From Schlegelella_A sp035493195 (lineage in GTDB: Bacteria > Pseudomonadota > Gammaproteobacteria > Burkholderiales > Burkholderiaceae_C), in the NCBI GenBank assembly GCA_035493195.1, contig DATJIM010000353.1, positions 1-18,701 of the forward strand: a DNA stretch of 18,701 nucleotides, in the 5' to 3' direction. How positions within the stretch are numbered: position 1 is the first letter of the stretch; each line of letters begins with the position of its first letter. The position numbers were made by a program, and so were the translations under genes. The notes below the pieces were generated by a model. The model searched no databases. It saw only the letters and a program-made list of their open reading frames with translations, and was not told where the DNA came from. Positions 16,687-18,701 of the stretch are shown here, piece after piece.

Positions 16687-17625
16687 TCAGCGTTCGCGCC
16701 GTGGCGCCGCAGCCGCGCCCGGCGCGGGCGCGACGGCCGGCGTCGCCGCCACCGTCTCGCCGGCGGCGAGCCCGAGCAGCCGCATCGCGTTGTCCTTCAG
16801 GATCAGCGGCCGCACGTCGTCCTTGAAGCCGGCCTCGGCGAAGTCCTTCAGCCAGCGGTCGGGCGTGATCAGCGGGAAGTCGCTGCCGAACAGGATCCGG
16901 TCCTTGAGCAGCGTGTTCGCGTACTGCACGAGCTGCGGCGGGAAGTACTTCGGGCTCCAGCCCGAGAGATCGATCCAGATGTTGGGCTTGTGCATGGCGA
17001 GCGAGATGGCCTCGTCCTGCCACGGCCACGACGGATGCGCGACGATGATCTGCATGTCGGGGAACGCGATCGCGACGTCCTCGAGCAGCATCGGGTTCGA
17101 GTTCTGCAACCGCAAGCCGCCGCCGCAGCGCATCCCAGAGCCGATCCCCGAGTGCCCGCTGTGGAAGACCGCGGGCAGCTTGTGCTCGGCGATGACTTCG
17201 TAGATCGGCCACGCCATCTTGTCGGCGGGCTCGAAGCCCTGCACCGTCGGATGGAACTTGAAGCCGCGGACACCGTACTCCTCGACGAGCTTTCTCGCTT
17301 CGCGCGCGCCGAACTTGCCCTTGTGCGGGTCGATCGAGCCGAACGCGATCATGATGTCGCTGTTCTTCTGCGCGGCCTCTGCGATCTCCTCGTTGGGGAT
17401 CCGGCGCCGCCCCATCTGCGTCTCGGCGTCGACCGTGAAGTTGACGAAGCCGATCTTCTTCTCGCGGTAGTACGCGATCGTCTCGTCCATCGTCGGCCGC
17501 CGCGACGAGCGGAAGTACTTGTCGGCGGCGCGGTCGTACTCCTCGCCGTAGCTGTCGAACGGGTTGCGACATGAGACCTCGAGGTGGGTGTGCGTGTCGA
17601 TGGCGATCAGCTCGGCGGTGTTCAT
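16687..17625 (-). CDS. Metal-dependent amidohydrolase (ACMSD-like amidohydrolase 2 family)
   Basis: This 312-residue cytosolic TIM-barrel enzyme belongs to the amidohydrolase-2 group, which includes decarboxylases and hydratases of aromatic-acid breakdown as well as hydrolases. Metal-ligand candidates appear in family order: H12/H14 in DTHTHL, H155 and H158 in FHSGHSG, H197 in VAHPSWPW and D249 in LFGSDFPL. RGFKFHP (about 121-126) is also typical of the group. The C-terminal 20 residues are an Ala/Pro-rich tail. I prefer the ATG at 17625 over one at 17652 because homology starts at once and GAGAG lies about 8 bases upstream. It is divergent from the GAF/SpoIIE phosphatase gene, with a 160-base region between. 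The substrate is not readable. Confidence 0.9.
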   Translation of the reverse strand: MNTAELIAIDTHTHLEVSCRNPFDSYGEEYDRAADKYFRSSRRPTMDETIAYYREKKIGFVNFTVDAETQMGRRRIPNEEIAEAAQKNSDIMIAFGSIDPHKGKFGAREARKLVEEYGVRGFKFHPTVQGFEPADKMAWPIYEVIAEHKLPAVFHSGHSGIGSGMRCGGGLRLQNSNPMLLEDVAIAFPDMQIIVAHPSWPWQDEAISLAMHKPNIWIDLSGWSPKYFPPQLVQYANTLLKDRILFGSDFPLITPDRWLKDFAEAGFKDDVRPLILKDNAMRLLGLAAGETVAATPAVAPAPGAAAAPRRER

Positions 17626-17785
17626 GGCAAGACTCTCGTGCAGAGTGCGCACAAGCGCAGCTCGGATCGACGTTGTAAACCGGAATCGTCGCGACGTCCG
17701 CCGGACTTGGGTTAGGCTTTCGTCGAGGTCGCCAGGGGTGGTGTCGCCTCAGCCGGCAACGAGCACTCTATCTCGAGGCAACGAC
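17626..17785. other. Divergent intergenic region, amidohydrolase / phosphatase
   Basis: This 160-base region must carry promoters for both flanking genes. I see no convincing -35/-10 pair. A small inverted repeat, ACTCT (17632-17636) with AGAGT (17642-17646), lies next to the amidohydrolase start. A GTCC-GCC-GGAC repeat lies near 17696-17706. Neither is strong enough for a firm call. Confidence 0.3.
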
Positions 17786-18701
17786 ATGACCGATCGGTCG
17801 GCACGAGGAGACTTGTCGACCGAGGATCTGGCGATCCTGCTCGAGGTCACGCGGAGCCTCGCCGCGCCGTTCGATTTGATGTCGATGCTCGCCGCCGTCA
17901 CGGCCGCAGCGCGTCAGGTGCTGCGCGCAGAGCGATCGTCGGTCTGGCTGCACGATGCGGCCGCCGGCGAGCTCGTGCTCGAGGTGTCGAGCGACATCCG
18001 GCACGTGCGCATTCCGGTCGGCCTCGGCCTCGTCGGCGCGTGCGCTCGCGATCGCCAGGTGCTCAACGTTCCGGATTGCTACGCCGATCCCCGCTTCGAC
18101 CAGCAGGTCGATCGCCGCTCGGGCTATCGCACCCGCTGCAGCCTGACCCTGCCGCTGATCGACCATGCCGGCGCGCTGGTCGGCGTCATGCAGGTGCTCA
18201 ATCGCATCGACGGCACGTTCCAAGCCGCCGACGAGCAGCTCGCGAGCGCGCTCGCGGCCCAGTGCGCGGTCGCGCTGCAGCGCGTGCAGATGATCGAGTC
18301 GATGGTCGAAGGCGAGAAGATGCGGCGCGAAATGGAGATGGCGCACGTCGTGCAGATGAGCACGCTTCCGCAGGCGATGCCGGAGGTCGCCGGCTACGAC
18401 GTGCACGGCACCTTCCGGCCGGCCCTGTTGACGGGTGGCGATACCTTCGACCTCGCGCCCGTTGGCGATGGATTGCTCGTCGTGCTCGCAGACGCCACCG
18501 GCCACGGCATCGCGCCGGCGCTGTCGGTGACGCAGATGCATGCGATGCTGCGCATGGCGTTTCGCCTCGGCGCCGATCTCGAGACGGCCTTCGCGCATGT
18601 CAACGACCTGCTCGCCGAGACGCTCGCGGCGGATCGCTTCGTCACGGCGTTCATCGGCGTGCTCGACCCGCTCCGCCACGTCGTGCGCTACATCAGCGCG
18701 G
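17786..18701 (+). CDS. GAF-domain SpoIIE/RsbU-type PP2C phosphatase, 3' truncated
   Basis: The frame is open from the ATG at 17786 to the window end (305 codons). A GAF sensor domain occupies about 25-165 (including FERSSVWL-like ERSSVWLHD, IPVGLGLVGACARDRQVLNVPD and LTLPLIDHAGALVGVMQVLNR). A short charged helix (about 168-190) follows, then the start of a SpoIIE-type phosphatase domain from about 205. Metal-binding Asp residues are seen in GGDTFDL (D219) and LADATGHG (D236). Such proteins dephosphorylate anti-sigma-factor antagonists or control partner-switching responses when the GAF domain senses a signal. A GAGG lies about 8 bases before the ATG. The remaining phosphatase domain, and any kinase or further domain, lies outside the window. 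The domain call is firm; target and ligand are unknown. Confidence 0.9.
   Translation, partial: MTDRSARGDLSTEDLAILLEVTRSLAAPFDLMSMLAAVTAAARQVLRAERSSVWLHDAAAGELVLEVSSDIRHVRIPVGLGLVGACARDRQVLNVPDCYADPRFDQQVDRRSGYRTRCSLTLPLIDHAGALVGVMQVLNRIDGTFQAADEQLASALAAQCAVALQRVQMIESMVEGEKMRREMEMAHVVQMSTLPQAMPEVAGYDVHGTFRPALLTGGDTFDLAPVGDGLLVVLADATGHGIAPALSVTQMHAMLRMAFRLGADLETAFAHVNDLLAETLAADRFVTAFIGVLDPLRHVVRYISA

Overview
The window is a gene-dense, very GC-rich stretch of bacterial chromosome. The organism is a Gram-negative bacterium, most likely a proteobacterium and perhaps a betaproteobacterium. Three things point there: lipoproteins and signal peptides of Gram-negative type, strong G/C bias at third codon positions, and the style of the amidohydrolase, BON and 3-hydroxyacyl-CoA dehydrogenase proteins. 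That placement is inference. I see 18 protein-coding genes (two cut by the window edges), no rRNA or tRNA gene, no insertion sequence, no CRISPR array and no phage genes. The longest gene-free stretch is about 160 bases.

Layout. (1) 1-1135 (+) is the 3' part of a medium-chain dehydrogenase/quinone reductase. (2) 1142-4357 (-) is a 1071-residue signalling protein: a cyclase-like domain that lacks key catalytic residues, a STAND/NB-ARC-type ATPase and a regular array of 40-residue TPRs. (3) 4483-5232 (-) and 5315-6055 (+) are a divergent alpha/beta hydrolase and TetR-family regulator. They share a short intergenic region with three evenly spaced CGTTA/TAACG half-sites. (4) 5889-8512 (-) holds, in transcription order, msrB, msrA, a secreted four-cysteine protein of unknown function and a stand-alone 5'-3' exonuclease whose 3' end overlaps the tetR gene tail to tail. 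(5) 8611-10604 holds small accessory genes: MOSC protein (+), beta/gamma-crystallin-like lipoprotein (-), PEBP/YbhB-like periplasmic protein (+) and a small cupin (-). (6) 10732-14446 (+) is a protein-quality-control cassette in the order Hsp20, Lon, Hsp20; the second Hsp20 has a long Gly/Ser-rich tail and a possible start-codon-masking hairpin. (7) 14526-16067 (+) is a two-domain 3-hydroxyacyl-CoA dehydrogenase, followed by a BON-domain lipoprotein at 16225-16677 (+). (8) 16687-17625 (-) is a metal-dependent amidohydrolase, divergent from a GAF/SpoIIE-type phosphatase (17786 to the window end, +).

Taken together, much of the window concerns stress and damage handling: methionine sulfoxide repair, Lon protease with holdase chaperones, an envelope BON lipoprotein and a PP2C-type stress-signalling phosphatase. 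Metabolic enzymes are interspersed. No single novel multi-gene system is evident. The best leads are the degenerate cyclase-STAND-TPR protein with GC palindromes at its 5' end, the Hsp20-Lon-Hsp20 cassette with its unusual chaperone tail and candidate RNA thermometer, and the three-half-site TetR operator.
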